64,000 nucleotides of DNA from CBDCMJ01 sp965224325 (GTDB lineage Bacteria; Chloroflexota; Dehalococcoidia; Lucifugimonadales; UBA3495), in NCBI GenBank assembly GCA_965224325.1, contig CBDCYT010000016.1:1-64000 (forward strand). The letters run 5' to 3'. Below the pieces are notes generated by a model. It did not search any database and was not told the DNA's origin. It worked only from the letters and a program-made list of their open reading frames with translations. A program made the position numbers and the translations under genes. This document shows, piece after piece, positions 8,633 through 18,305 of the stretch. The number at the start of each line of letters is the position of its first letter. Position 1 is the first letter of the stretch.

Positions 8633-11435
8633 ATGACACCTGAAGAACAGGCACGTGTGAATTTAAGTAGCCTGCTGGAGCAGGCGGGATGGGCCGTGCA
8701 GGACGTTGCCGCCGTCAACCTGTACGCCTCCAGCGGCGTCGCCGTGCGTGAGTTCCCCTTGAAGTCCGGCCACGGCACCGCCGACTACCTTCTCTACGTT
8801 AACCAGAAGGCGGCTGGTGTCGTCGAGGCCAAGACAGAAGGTTCCACCCTTACCGGCGTTGAAGTCCAGTCTGAGAAGTACAGCGCTGGCTTGCCCGACA
8901 ACCTTCCCTCACATGAGCGTCCGCTCCCTTTCCTGTACGAGAGCACCGGTGCGGAGACGCAGTTCACCAACAGGCTTGACCCGGAGCTGAGAAGCCGTCT
9001 GGTCTTCTCGTTTCATACACCCCAGACACTCGCAAAGTGGATCGGCACAACTGAAACGTCAGATGCCGGTGCACGGGGAATGGCTGAAGGTGTCCGAGAC
9101 TACCCGGCACCGCATAACTTGCGCCAGAGGCTGAAGGCCATGCCGCCCCTGAACGCATCGGGGCTGTGGCCGGTACAGGAGAGGGCCATCGGAAACTGGA
9201 GGAGTCTCTGGCCGCAGGGCGGCCCCGGGCACTGGTGCAGATGGCCACCGGAAGCGGCAAGACCTTCATGGCCTGCAACCAGGTGTATCGCTTGATCAAG
9301 CACGCTGGGGCACGGCGAGTGCTTTTCCTCGTGGACCGCAGCAACCTGGGACGCCAGACTTTGCGCGAGTTCCAGGGATTCACCACCCCGGACGCGGGGC
9401 GCAAGTTCACCGAGTTGTACAACGTCCAGCTCCTTCAATCCTCACGCATCGACCCCGTGAGCCGGGTCTGTATCTCCACCATCCAGCGGTCTACTCCATC
9501 CTGAAGGGCGAGGAACTTGACCCCGAGCGAGAGGAATTATCGGGCTTCGACACGTCCGCGCGTCAGCGTGAGCCTGTGCCTGTCGAGTACAACCCCGATG
9601 TTCCCATTGAGACCTTCGACGTCATCATCACCGATGAGTGCCACCGCTCGATCTACAACCTGTGGCGGCAGGTGCTGGAGTACTTTGATGGCTTCCTCAT
9701 CGGACTGACCGCCACTCCCTCCAAGCAGACCTTCGGCTTTTTCCAGCAGAACTTGGTCATGGAGTACAACCACGAGCAGGCGGTTGCCGACGGCGTGAAC
9801 GTGGACTTCGACACATACAGGATTCGCACGGAGATCACCGACCAGGGTGCTACGGTGGAGGCCGGTTACTACGTTGATCGGCGGGATCGTCTGACTCGTA
9901 GGGTACGGTGGGAGCAACTGGAGGAGGACCTCACCTATGCACCCAACCAGCTTGACCGCGACGTGGTGGCGGAAGACCAGATTCGCACGGTCATCCAGAC
10001 TTTCCGGGATCGGCTTTTCACAGAGATATTCCCCACACGTCGGGACGTGCCCAAGACCATCATATTCGCCAAGGACGACAGCCACGCCGATGACATCGTC
10101 CGTATAGTGCGACAGGAGTTTGACAAGGGCAACGACTTCTGCCAGAAGATTACCTACAAGACCACCGGGGCGAGGCCGGAAGATCTGCTGACCGCCTTCC
10201 GCAACAGCTACAACCCCCGCATAGTAGTGACGGTGGACATGATAGCCACAGGCACGGACATCAAGCCGGTGGAGATAGTGTTCTTCATGCGCAATTTGCG
10301 GAGCCGCAACTTCTTTGAGCAGATGAAGGGGCGTGGCGTGCGCACCATCTTTCCCACCGACTTCAACGCAGTGACCCCGGACGCTCGCAACAAGGACCGC
10401 TTCGTGATCGTCGATGCGGTGGGCGTGACCGAGACCGAATTATCGGACTCCTACTCGCTAGATAGGAAGCCCGCCGTGCCATTCGACAAGCTTATGGACC
10501 TGGTAAGCATGGGCGACCGGGATCCTGAAATTCTCTCTTCTCTTGCCAGCCGACTGACCCGGCTGGACTGCCACTTGACTCCCAGGGACCGCGAGGCTAT
10601 AGAGGTGGCTTCTCATAACGTGCCTCTCCAGACCCTAGTCTGTGGCTTGGTGAACGCCGCCGACCCTGACGCCGCTCTCGATGCCGCCCGGCAGAAGACG
10701 GGGCAGGACGACCCCCCCGATTCGGCGGTTGCCGAGGCCCGGCGTCAACTTCTGGAAGACGCCGCCCAGCCTTTCGCCTCGAACCCCGACCTCCGGCAGC
10801 GTCTGGTGAACATCCATCGCTCCTATGAGCAGACCATCGACACGGTGAGCGCTGACAGTCTCATAGAGGCCGGTTTTTCCGACGACCAAGCCAACGCCAT
10901 CGTTCAGTCCTTCCAACAGTTCATCCAGGAGAACCGAGACGAGGTTTCAGCCCTGCAGGTGCTTTATGAGCGCCCCTACAGGCAGCGGCTGAGCTACGCT
11001 GACATCAAGGCTCTTGCCGACACTCTGGTCTCGCCGCCCCGCTCCTGGACGACTGAACGGCTTTGGGAAGCTTATCGGCAACTGAACAGGTCAAAGGTGC
11101 GCGGCTCAGGCCAGAGGGTGCTGTCGGACATCGTTTCCCTGGTGCGCTACGCCATTGCAGAAGAGGCGGAATTGACGCCCTTCGCGGAGCGGGTTGAAAA
11201 ACGCTTCTGGGGTTGGCTGGCGATGCAGGAGACGGCGGGTCGGGACTTCACCGAGGAACAACAGCAATGGCTGGAGGCTATCAGGGACCACATTGCCGGC
11301 AGCGTCAGCATTGACCTGGACGCCTTCCAGTATGCCCCATTCAACCAGCAGGGTGGCTTGGCCCGGGCCTATGCCGTGTTTGGAGCGGACTTGCAGCCTT
11401 TGCTGGAGGAGTTGAACCTGGAGTTGGTGGGGTAG
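8633..11435 (+). pseudogene. hsdR: hsdR, type I restriction motor/nuclease subunit, two frameshifts
   Basis: Three consecutive reading frames together give one EcoEI-type HsdR. Frame one, from ATG 8633 (MTPEEQARVNLSSLLEQAG), carries the N-terminal nuclease core with GTADYLLYV and GVVEAKTE. Frame two carries Walker A MATGSGKTF. Frame three carries the DECH box ITDECHRSIYN, LTATPSKQT, helicase motifs ending at QMKGRGVRT, and the C-terminal EcoEI R domain. One missing base near 9195 and another near 9490 break the gene. The conserved text resumes exactly after each, so these are recent mutations or sequencing errors. HsdR cleaves DNA with HsdM and HsdS. HsdS is present but truncated, and no HsdM is in the window. 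Confidence 0.9.
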
Positions 11436-11486
11436 ACGTTGGCGTATTCTCAGTATAATGAAATCCCAACAATAGGATGCAGAGGC

Positions 11487-11687
11487 ATGACAACAGTTCA
11501 AGAGATCAAGCAGGCCATTTTGAACCTGCCAAAAACCGAATACGCAGAAATTCTTGATTGGCTTCACGAGTTGGAAGAGGAAGAGTGGGACCGGCAGATT
11601 GAAGCGGACGCCCTAGCCGGTAAGCTGGATTTTTTTAAAGAACGAGCATTGAAGGCAAAACAAGATGGTACTTTGGGATACCTCTAG
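11487..11687 (+). CDS. Addiction-module antitoxin (partner of the RelE-like toxin)
   Basis: Starting at ATG 11487 the protein is 66 residues: MTTVQEIKQAILNLPKTEYA, then an acidic helix with LDWLHELEEEEWDRQI and a basic tail. This is the form of short addiction-module antitoxins. It stops at TAG 11685-11687. The TA of that stop is the target site of an IS630 insertion, and the G belongs to the IS end. The toxin gene resumes directly after the IS at 12911. The protein is intact despite the insertion. Its first 26 residues closely resemble the start of the protein at 13311. Confidence 0.75.
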   Translation: MTTVQEIKQAILNLPKTEYAEILDWLHELEEEEWDRQIEADALAGKLDFFKERALKAKQDGTLGYL

Positions 11688-12908
11688 TAGTCAGTCAACC
11701 TTGATGTTGAAAGTCATACAGGAATCTGGCCGATAGTCGTATACTGCTTGGGATGAAGTTCTGATGGGGGGGTGGCAGTGATGATCAGGGACAAGTACGC
11801 CGTGCGGCTGGCGCCGGAACAACGGGAAGAACTCCAGAATCTGATTCGGGTTGGGAAAAGCTCGGCCCGAGTGACCGCCAGGGCGCGGATTCTCCTCAAG
11901 AGCGACGGCAGTTGGGCCGCTCCCAAGGTGGCCGAGGCGCTGGATGTGGCGCTGGGCACCGTGTACCGGATTAAGCAGCGCTTTACCGAGGAAGGGTTGG
12001 ACGGGGCCCTGTGGGACCGGCGCCAGGTCAACCGGCATCGGAAGTTGGACGACCGGAGCGAAGCCCACCTCATCGCGTTGGCCTGCAGTCCGGCGCCGGA
12101 GGGCCACGACCACTGGACCCTGCGCCTGCTGGCTGGCAAGGTGGTGGAACTGGGGCTGGCGTCCTCCATGTCCCACGAGGGAGTGCGTAAGCGTCTCAAA
12201 AAAACGTTCTCAAGCCGTGGCAGAAGCAGGAGTGGTGCATCCCCAAGGTGAGCGCCGAGTTCGTGGCCAACATGGAGGACGTGCTGGACCTGTACGCCGA
12301 ACCGTATGACCCCCAGCGTCCGGTGGTCTGCTTTGACGAGACCTCCACCCAGTTGCTGGCGGAGACCCGGCCCTCTCTGCCGCCCCGGCCTGGACTTCCC
12401 CTGCGGCAGGACTACGAATACCGGCGGGAAGGCGCCCGCAATCTGTTTCTGGCCTGCGAGCCGCTGGCCGGGTGGCGGCAGGTGGCGGTGACCCAGCGGC
12501 GCACCACGGGGGACTTCGCCCACCAGATGCGCTGGCTGGTGGATGAAGCCTATCCGGAGGTCCCGGTGGTGCGGGTGGTCCTGGACAATCTCAACACCCA
12601 CCGCGCGGCGTCGCTGTACGAGACGTTCCCAGCGGCCGATGCCCGGCGGATTGCGAAACGGCTGGAGTTCCACTACACCCCGAAGCACGGGAGTTGGTTG
12701 AATATGGCGGAAATCGAGTTCAGCGTGCTGTCCCGCCGCTGCCTGAAGCAGCGGCTCCCCGACGAGGATGCGCTCGGGAGGGAAGTCCAGGCACTGGTGC
12801 GGGAGCGCAACGCCGCCCGAGTTGGTATCAAGTGGCGGTTCAAAACCCAGGACGCCCGATCCAAACTTCACCGCCTTTACCCTTTCGATTCCAAAGTTGA
12901 CTGACTAC
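11687..12908 (+). mobile_element. IS630-family element, copy 1
   Basis: 1222 bp bounded by TA dinucleotides (11685-11686 and 12909-12910), the target duplication typical of the IS630/Tc1 group. The ends are inverted repeats, GTAGTCAGTCAACCTTG on the left and GTAGTCAGTCAACTTTG read inward from the right, 16 of 17 matching. It carries one two-frame transposase gene. It has inserted exactly at the stop/start junction of a toxin-antitoxin pair, leaving both open frames complete. Confidence 0.9.
11781..12904 (+). CDS. IS630 transposase, OrfA/OrfB joined by -1 frameshift
   Basis: OrfA (from about 11781 to 12251) holds the helix-turn-helix DNA-binding half, with KVAEALDVALGTVYRIKQRF. OrfB (12248-12904) holds the DDE catalytic half: CFDETS, then VVLDNLNTH, then SWLNMAEIEFS. 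A run of seven A at 12198-12204 lies before the end of OrfA. Slipping back one base there gives the conserved linker NVLKPWQKQEWCIPKV that leads into OrfB. The GTGA overlap of the two frames could also allow re-initiation. The second IS630 copy keeps the same arrangement, so this looks like programmed frameshifting rather than damage. Confidence 0.88.
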
Positions 12909-12910
12909 TA

Positions 12911-13165
12911 GTGCATCGGACGGAAACCGAGTTCTGGATCAACTTTGCACGGCTACCCGAGTCCGTTCAGAGGATTGCCCGAAGGAACTTCGAGAGACTG
13001 AAGGAAGACCCCGGATATCCGTCTCTCAGGTTCAAGAAAGTCGGAGAGTATTGGTCAGTTCGAATCGGCCGTTCCTACAGGGCCCTGGCTTTCGAAGATG
13101 GCGATGATTTCGTCTGGGTGTGGATTGGCGGGCACGATGAATACAATAGGATACTTGGTTCATAA
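12911..13165 (+). CDS. RelE/ParE-type toxin
   Basis: An 84-residue protein with the RelE/ParE fold pattern: FARLPESVQRIARRNFERL helix, FKKVGEYWSVRIG strands, SYRALAF, and VWVWIGGHDEYNRIL at the end. Family members cleave ribosome-bound mRNA or inhibit gyrase; which applies here is not visible. The GTG start follows directly after the TA duplication of the IS630 element. Without the IS, the antitoxin stop TAG and this GTG would share a G (TAGTG), so the toxin has lost translational coupling and its normal ribosome-binding region. Confidence 0.78.
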   Translation: MHRTETEFWINFARLPESVQRIARRNFERLKEDPGYPSLRFKKVGEYWSVRIGRSYRALAFEDGDDFVWVWIGGHDEYNRILGS

Positions 13166-13310
13166 CAGCCCTATATCCGTTATAAAGAATACTATCCTTC
13201 TTCATCCAGTTGTTCGAGAGCAATTCTTTCCGCTTCGCCGACCTGAAAACTTGGCTGAAAGAGCACGTCACTTCCCTGACGTGATGCGACCAGTGAATGA
13301 GGAGAATTCA

Positions 13311-14414
13311 ATGTCAACCCTATCGGATATCAAGGAGGCAATCCTCAACCTTTCTGAAGTTGAACACTCCGAATTGATTGATTGGTTTTGCGGATCGGAA
13401 GATGGCAAACCAGTTCTTCAATCCGAAGCGACCACTACGATGAACTCGGATTCGGCTTTGCTTATACAGAAGGCCCAGCGGCTATTGGAGACACTAACTG
13501 AAGATGTACCAGTTACTCCCTTTCAACAATGGAGGCTCTTTCCAGAGAGAGTGGCAGGCCGCTGGCGCGATGAACTGAATCACTTGGAGGGATTCACCCA
13601 CTTTTGTTCGTCAATTGGCCGGATTTACGCGGACTTGGCGCTAAATGATTTGGCTGCTGCACCGCATAAGAGAGTAACAAACCCCAAAGAACGAGCTCGT
13701 AATCTCATAATCGCTTTGGTTGATTTGCATATGAAGACCTGCTCGCTAGCAGGTGCCACTGTGGCGGCTTTAAGGTACGGTTATCCAAACGCCGGGTGGG
13801 GCCTGTGTAGGATAATGCTGGAAAATCTCATCTTGGCTAGATTTTTGGTTAAGTATAACGGGCAAGACGCCGCAGAAAGGTACAACGGTAGCGTAGCCAT
13901 CCAATTCGCTGAAGACGACCAACCCGTCGAAGCAAAGGAGTTATACCAAGAGTACGCATCATATTTCCCTGACGCCAAGAGAAACGGTTGGGCTTCAGGT
14001 ATCGACGGGAAAGTGCGTTGGAATACGCGAGAAATGGCTGTGGCTACTGAATCTGAAAACTTGTACGTAGCTATTTTCAAGTCCGAAAGCAAATATGTCC
14101 ACCCTGACGCTTCAGGACTTTGGGGCGACGTTGACGATGAATTTACACCACCAATCCATCAGGCTCTCATAGAACCCTACCCAAGCAGACTTTACGGGCA
14201 AACAGATGGTGCCTCCATAGTTCTGGTTGCTTACGAAGTCACGCAATACCTTACTGCAACCACGTTTACTTTGCTTAACGCGTGGCCGATAGAAAAGAGC
14301 GAAACCCTCTTGTCCAATCTTGAATCTCGAAGCAAGCCTCTTTGGGACCTACTGGAACAATCGTGCCAAGAAAGCCAATTCATCAAGAAGATGACAGGGG
14401 GCCATGAGGCATAA
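13311..14414 (+). CDS. Antitoxin-like N-terminus fused to a DUF5677-like protein
   Basis: The ATG at 13311 follows GAGGAG at good spacing and gives 367 residues. The open frame runs further upstream but without similarity. Residues 1 to 26, MSTLSDIKEAILNLSEVEHS then ELIDWF, parallel the N-terminus of the antitoxin at 11487. Residues 100 to 360 are DUF5677-like, with WGLCRIMLENLILARFLVKY. Its stop shares an A with the hsdS start (TAATG), so it is translated in step with the specificity subunit. Base composition is more AT-rich than hsdR. Neither the biochemical role nor the reason for the HsdS link is known. Confidence 0.65.
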   Translation: MSTLSDIKEAILNLSEVEHSELIDWFCGSEDGKPVLQSEATTTMNSDSALLIQKAQRLLETLTEDVPVTPFQQWRLFPERVAGRWRDELNHLEGFTHFCSSIGRIYADLALNDLAAAPHKRVTNPKERARNLIIALVDLHMKTCSLAGATVAALRYGYPNAGWGLCRIMLENLILARFLVKYNGQDAAERYNGSVAIQFAEDDQPVEAKELYQEYASYFPDAKRNGWASGIDGKVRWNTREMAVATESENLYVAIFKSESKYVHPDASGLWGDVDDEFTPPIHQALIEPYPSRLYGQTDGASIVLVAYEVTQYLTATTFTLLNAWPIEKSETLLSNLESRSKPLWDLLEQSCQESQFIKKMTGGHEA

Positions 14415-15463
14415 TGAACCTACTCTGGGAAATCCCCATGTCTTGGGAATGGCTGGAAGTCGGTGACGTTGCTACTGTAGTCGGTGGCGGCACACCGAAA
14501 ACTTCTGACCCAGCCAATTTTGAAGGCGGCGATATTCCCTGGATTACTCCGGCGGACCTATCCGGTTACAAGGAGCAATACATCGGGAGAGGGTCCCGCA
14601 ACATCACAGAACGAGGGCTAAGAAGCTCTAACGCCCGTCTCCTGCCGGCCAATACCGTCTTATTTAGTTCCAGAGCTCCGATAGGTTATGTGGCTATCGC
14701 TTCGCAATCTGTGACTACTAACCAGGGTTTCAAGAGCTTTGTTCTTCCCGAAGGAATAGATCCCAGTTTCGTTTACTTTTATTTGCTTCGAGCCAAAGAT
14801 AGTATCCAAAGTCTAGGAGGCGGTACAACCTTCAAAGAAATATCCGGTACTATCGCATCCGCCATCCCGCTACCATTGGCGCCTCTCCCCGAGCAGTACC
14901 GCATTGTTGCCGAAGTTGAAAAGCTATTTACCCGGCTCGATGCTTCAGTAGCCGCCCTGAAGCGGGTGCAGGCCAACCTGAAGCGCTACCGGGCCAGCGT
15001 CCTCAGGGCCGCATGCAAGGGCAAACTAGTCCCCACCGAGTCGGAACTGGCTCGCTCCGAAGACCGCGATTACGAACCTGCCGGTGTCCTCGTCGAGCGC
15101 ATTCTGGCCGAACGCCGGGCCTTCTGGGAGTCCCGGGAGAAGCGGCGGGGCAAGTACAAGGAGCCTTCCGCTCCCAACACTTCCGCCTTGCCGGAACTGC
15201 CGCAAGGGTGGGCATGGGCAAGTTTATCTTTGCTTGGCGAAGTGCGGTTAGGTCGTCAACGATCACCCAAAAGAGCGACCGGTCCATATTTGCGGGCCGC
15301 CAACGTGACTTGGGATGGCTTGGATTTGTCCAACGTGAAGCAAATGGACTTCAACCCTCCAGAGTTCGAAGTTTACCAACTTGTGCCAGGAGATATCCTC
15401 TTGGGGGAAGCATCTGGAAGTGTAGATGAGGTTGGTAAGCCGGTAGGCTCCGTTTGCTTGTAG
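14414..15463 (+). pseudogene. hsdS: hsdS, type I specificity subunit, 3' truncated
   Basis: HsdS normally has two target-recognition domains, each followed by a conserved helix. Here TRD1 (residues 1-155, with WEWLEVGDVATVVGGGTPKT) and the central conserved region (PLPEQYRIVAEVEKLFTRLD, KRYRASVLRAACKGKL) are complete. TRD2 begins at LPQGWAWASLSLLGEVRLG but stops at GKPVGSVCL after 349 residues. A full subunit would run another 80 to 150 residues. The premature TAG lies inside the left inverted repeat of the transposon at 15449, so insertion cut the gene. No 3' remnant is found beyond the right end of the transposon. Confidence 0.88.
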
Positions 15464-15469
15464 GGCTTG
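15449..15469 (+). repeat. Left terminal inverted repeat of the cargo transposon
   Basis: The repeat begins TCCGTTTGCTTGTAGGG and runs 21 bases. It reads into the hsdS frame and supplies its premature TAG stop. Confidence 0.8.
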
Positions 15470-15484
15470 AGGCTGATATGATGC

Positions 15485-16129
15485 GTGGATGCACTGGTGG
15501 CTTCGGAAGAAGTGCGCTCTGGCGTGGGGGGCATTGCCGGGGCCGGAGTGCTCCTGGGCCTGTTGGTTGATTTTTCCGCGGTGGCAGACCGCATGAGTGC
15601 GATAACGTCGGTCGGCGGTGCTGTCCTTCCCAGCCTAGTCACATTTGGGATAATCTTCGCTGCCGGGACATTAGGCACGTGGTTCGCAATGTGGTCAGCA
15701 AAGTGGGTTCCGTCTCTCTGGAATGACGGGCCTAGCGTGAAAAGGTTCCGGGCCTTAGCGCCTCAGCTGCGGGCTTTGAGAACCAGGGCCACCAGGCATT
15801 ATGAGAATCGAGGGGGCGCCTTCATTGGGTCATTCCCCACTGTATCAGAGGGAGCGAGCATCTCGGCGGACTTCGGCCAGCTGTTCAATCGACTAGCGGC
15901 CCTGAAAATCCCGGTGTTCGAGGCACTGAGTTATCGCGACGACACCCCTAGGGGGAGGCGGTTTTGGGTGGCGTATTTGGCAGACATGGAGCATCTGGCA
16001 AGATGGGGCAGTTTAAAGAGTGCCCGGAACCCCGAGATACCACATCTTACTTGGCACTCCGGTAACGTCATCGAGGGAAGCGACGCCGAAGGCCCAATCG
16101 GGGCCAGTCGGCAGGAGTCCGAGGAATGA
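15485..16129 (+). CDS. Hypothetical membrane protein, transposon cargo
   Basis: A 214-residue protein. Two hydrophobic segments near the N-terminus (about residues 14-32, GIAGAGVLLGLLVDF, and 45-70, AVLPSLVTFGIIFAAGTLG) look like a membrane hairpin. They are followed by a soluble part of about 140 residues with no motif that I recognise. The GTG start at 15485 is the likely one and lies just inside the left transposon end. It precedes the nuclease-like gene on the same strand by about 100 bp, so the two may form a cargo operon. Confidence 0.5.
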   Translation: MDALVASEEVRSGVGGIAGAGVLLGLLVDFSAVADRMSAITSVGGAVLPSLVTFGIIFAAGTLGTWFAMWSAKWVPSLWNDGPSVKRFRALAPQLRALRTRATRHYENRGGAFIGSFPTVSEGASISADFGQLFNRLAALKIPVFEALSYRDDTPRGRRFWVAYLADMEHLARWGSLKSARNPEIPHLTWHSGNVIEGSDAEGPIGASRQESEE

Positions 16130-16230
16130 ACACCGACAGCCTACGGTTGTCTTCAGCGACGTGCTAGCGCAACCATCTTGCCACGGATGCAGGAGTGTCC
16201 AACGGAATTGGTTCTGCGGGAGGAGAAGCT

Positions 16231-17109
16231 ATGTCAACACCTGACCTAGTACCGCCACGATTTGTTTCTTTGAAAAATCACCCCACACTGAATGAACGAT
16301 GGCTACACCGAGTGCTGGAAGACGACCCATCTCTCCTTGGATTGGGCGATTTGCAAGTCATCAACTCGGAGAAGAAACAACCAGGTGGCGGACGCTTGGA
16401 CCTTCTCTTGCGAGACCCCGAGACTCTTGCCAGATACGAGGTCGAGATTCAGCTGGGTCCGACGGACGAATCCCATTTGGTACGCACCATCGAGTATTGG
16501 GACATTGAGAAGCGCCGCTACCCCCAGTATGACCACACGGCGGTCATAGTGGCTGAGGACATCACAAGCAGATTTCTCAATGTGATTTCGTTGTTAAACG
16601 GCGTCATTCCGTTGGTTGCCATCCAGTTGAAGGGAGTTGAGGTCGCTGGGGCATTCACGCTTATTGCCACGAGGGTTCTAGATGTGATGCCGTTGGGCAC
16701 GGATGAAGAGGATGAGGGCGAGGCCGTTGACAGGGCTTCGTGGGAACGCGACGCATCAATACCAACATTGTCGTCGTTAGACCGATTGGTCGAGATGATC
16801 CGCGCCGTAGTGCCGGGCATTGGGCCGAAGTTTAACAAGCACTATATCGGTCTTGCCAAGCAAGGCGCATCTGCACAGAATTTCGTCATCTTTCAGCCGC
16901 GCAAAGCGAGTCTTCTTGTTAACTTCCGCGTGGTCCAAGATGAAGGGCTAACGTCCCGGTTGAGCGAGAGCTTGAACCTTCTATCCTATGACAAGAGGTA
17001 TGGATATTATCGGATTAGAGTTAGCCCATCCGACCTACAAGACCAAGCCCGCTGCGACATTATCTCCGAGCTCATCAATATGGCTTATGACGCATATCCG
17101 AACAAATAG
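16231..17109 (+). CDS. Predicted PD-(D/E)XK nuclease-like protein, transposon cargo
   Basis: ATG 16231 is chosen because GGAGGAG lies just upstream; the product is 292 residues. A nuclease-like core is visible in GGGRLDLLLRDPETLARY then EVEIQLG, i.e. an Asp followed by an E-x-Q variant of the usual ExK, and then a helix HLVRTIEYWDIEKRRYP. The C-terminal half (KFNKHYIGLAKQGASAQNFV) could bind DNA or a partner. The catalytic Lys is replaced by Gln, which occurs in some active members of the superfamily. A defence or anti-competitor role as cargo is inference. Confidence 0.6.
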   Translation: MSTPDLVPPRFVSLKNHPTLNERWLHRVLEDDPSLLGLGDLQVINSEKKQPGGGRLDLLLRDPETLARYEVEIQLGPTDESHLVRTIEYWDIEKRRYPQYDHTAVIVAEDITSRFLNVISLLNGVIPLVAIQLKGVEVAGAFTLIATRVLDVMPLGTDEEDEGEAVDRASWERDASIPTLSSLDRLVEMIRAVVPGIGPKFNKHYIGLAKQGASAQNFVIFQPRKASLLVNFRVVQDEGLTSRLSESLNLLSYDKRYGYYRIRVSPSDLQDQARCDIISELINMAYDAYPNK

Positions 17110-17156
17110 TGGGTGGCCCCAGGTTGCTAACTGCCTAAATGAGTGATCGTTGAGAC

Positions 17157-18287
17157 ATGACTCAATTTACCGAGACCACGACCACCACCTACACCGTCTC
17201 TTGCCCCGAGTGTGACTCCCAGCGCGTCCATAAGGCCGGAACGCAGAAGGGGGAGCAACGCTATCGCTGTAACGGCTGCGGAAAGAAATTCCGGGCCGGA
17301 GGCAAGGCCAAGGGTCAGCGCATGGACTCGGCGATGGTAGGCTGGGCCATCCGGGATTTCTACTCTGGCAAAAGCTACAAGCAGATCGCCGAGGGCCTGA
17401 AGAACGAGTACGACCTCCTCAACGAACCCAGCAAGGCCACGATTTACGAGTGGGTGCGGGACTACACCGATAAGGCCGTGGGCCAGATGAAAGGCCGCAG
17501 GGCCAAGACCGGCTCGGAGTGGGTCGCGGATGAAATGATGGTGGACGTGGGCGGCAAGAAGATGTGGCTGTGGAACGTCATGGACAGCGAGACGCGCTAC
17601 ATCCTGGCCTCACACCTGACGCCCAGGCGGGACGCCAACGCAGCTCGGGTGGTGTTGAGGAAGGCGGCGCTGGCCGCCGAGAAGCCGCCCGAGACCATCA
17701 TGACCGACAAGCTAAAGTCCTACTTGTCCGCCGTCAAGGACGTGTTGCCCGGCGTCAAGCATATGCAATCTGAGGGACTCGCGGCGGACCTGAATAACAA
17801 CCTGAGCGAGCGGCTGCAAGGCACCTACAGATCTCGCGTCAAGACCCTCCGGGGCCTGGACAGCCGCACAACGGGGCAACGATACCTCGACGGCTGGACA
17901 CTGCAATACAACCTCTTTCGGGGTCACGAGAGTCTCGGGGGAGACAAGCCAGGGGAACGGGCGAAAGTCGACCCGCCGTTCACCGAGTGGTCCGACGTGG
18001 TAAAAGCCGGGGCCGCGTCCCGCCGGGCGGTGAAGGCGGAGACGCGGCCAGCCTCGCAGTCGAAACCGAAGTCGCCACAGCCGGAAGCCGCCGCGGCGCC
18101 AGAGGCCAAGGGAAGAAAGCCGCTAAAACCAATCGCGCCCGAAGGCGAAAGAGGGCGAAAGCCAAGAAAGCGGTCCCTGCTCACGACGCCGAAGCCGGCG
18201 CTCCCCCGGGCGTCCGGGAAGGCTCGGAAGCCGAAGCTGGAGCCACCGTGGGTGCGCTACCAGCCCCGGTTGCCCAGCAGGCGCTAA
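17157..18287 (+). CDS. Zinc-ribbon DDE transposase, IS240/IS6-like
   Basis: A 376-residue protein. Residues 15-45 form a zinc ribbon (CPECDSQRVHKAG then RYRCNGCGKKF), followed by a helix-turn-helix (SYKQIAEGLKNEY). The catalytic triad is likely Asp in EWVADEMMVDV, Asp in IMTDKLKSY and Glu in NNLSERLQG, in the order and spacing of the IS240-type domain. The last 90 residues are a Lys/Arg/Pro/Ala-rich tail, unusual for the family and possibly an extra DNA-binding arm. It is presumed to move the 15449-19570 unit. Confidence 0.8.
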   Translation: MTQFTETTTTTYTVSCPECDSQRVHKAGTQKGEQRYRCNGCGKKFRAGGKAKGQRMDSAMVGWAIRDFYSGKSYKQIAEGLKNEYDLLNEPSKATIYEWVRDYTDKAVGQMKGRRAKTGSEWVADEMMVDVGGKKMWLWNVMDSETRYILASHLTPRRDANAARVVLRKAALAAEKPPETIMTDKLKSYLSAVKDVLPGVKHMQSEGLAADLNNNLSERLQGTYRSRVKTLRGLDSRTTGQRYLDGWTLQYNLFRGHESLGGDKPGERAKVDPPFTEWSDVVKAGAASRRAVKAETRPASQSKPKSPQPEAAAAPEAKGRKPLKPIAPEGERGRKPRKRSLLTTPKPALPRASGKARKPKLEPPWVRYQPRLPSRR

Positions 18288-18305
18288 ATTCGCCGGAAGC
18301 GGCTA

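Noticed and set aside
13098..13310. Upstream extension of the antitoxin-like/DUF5677 gene
   Set aside because: ATG 13311 has a good ribosome-binding site, and the conserved antitoxin-like start begins exactly there; upstream residues overlap the toxin gene.
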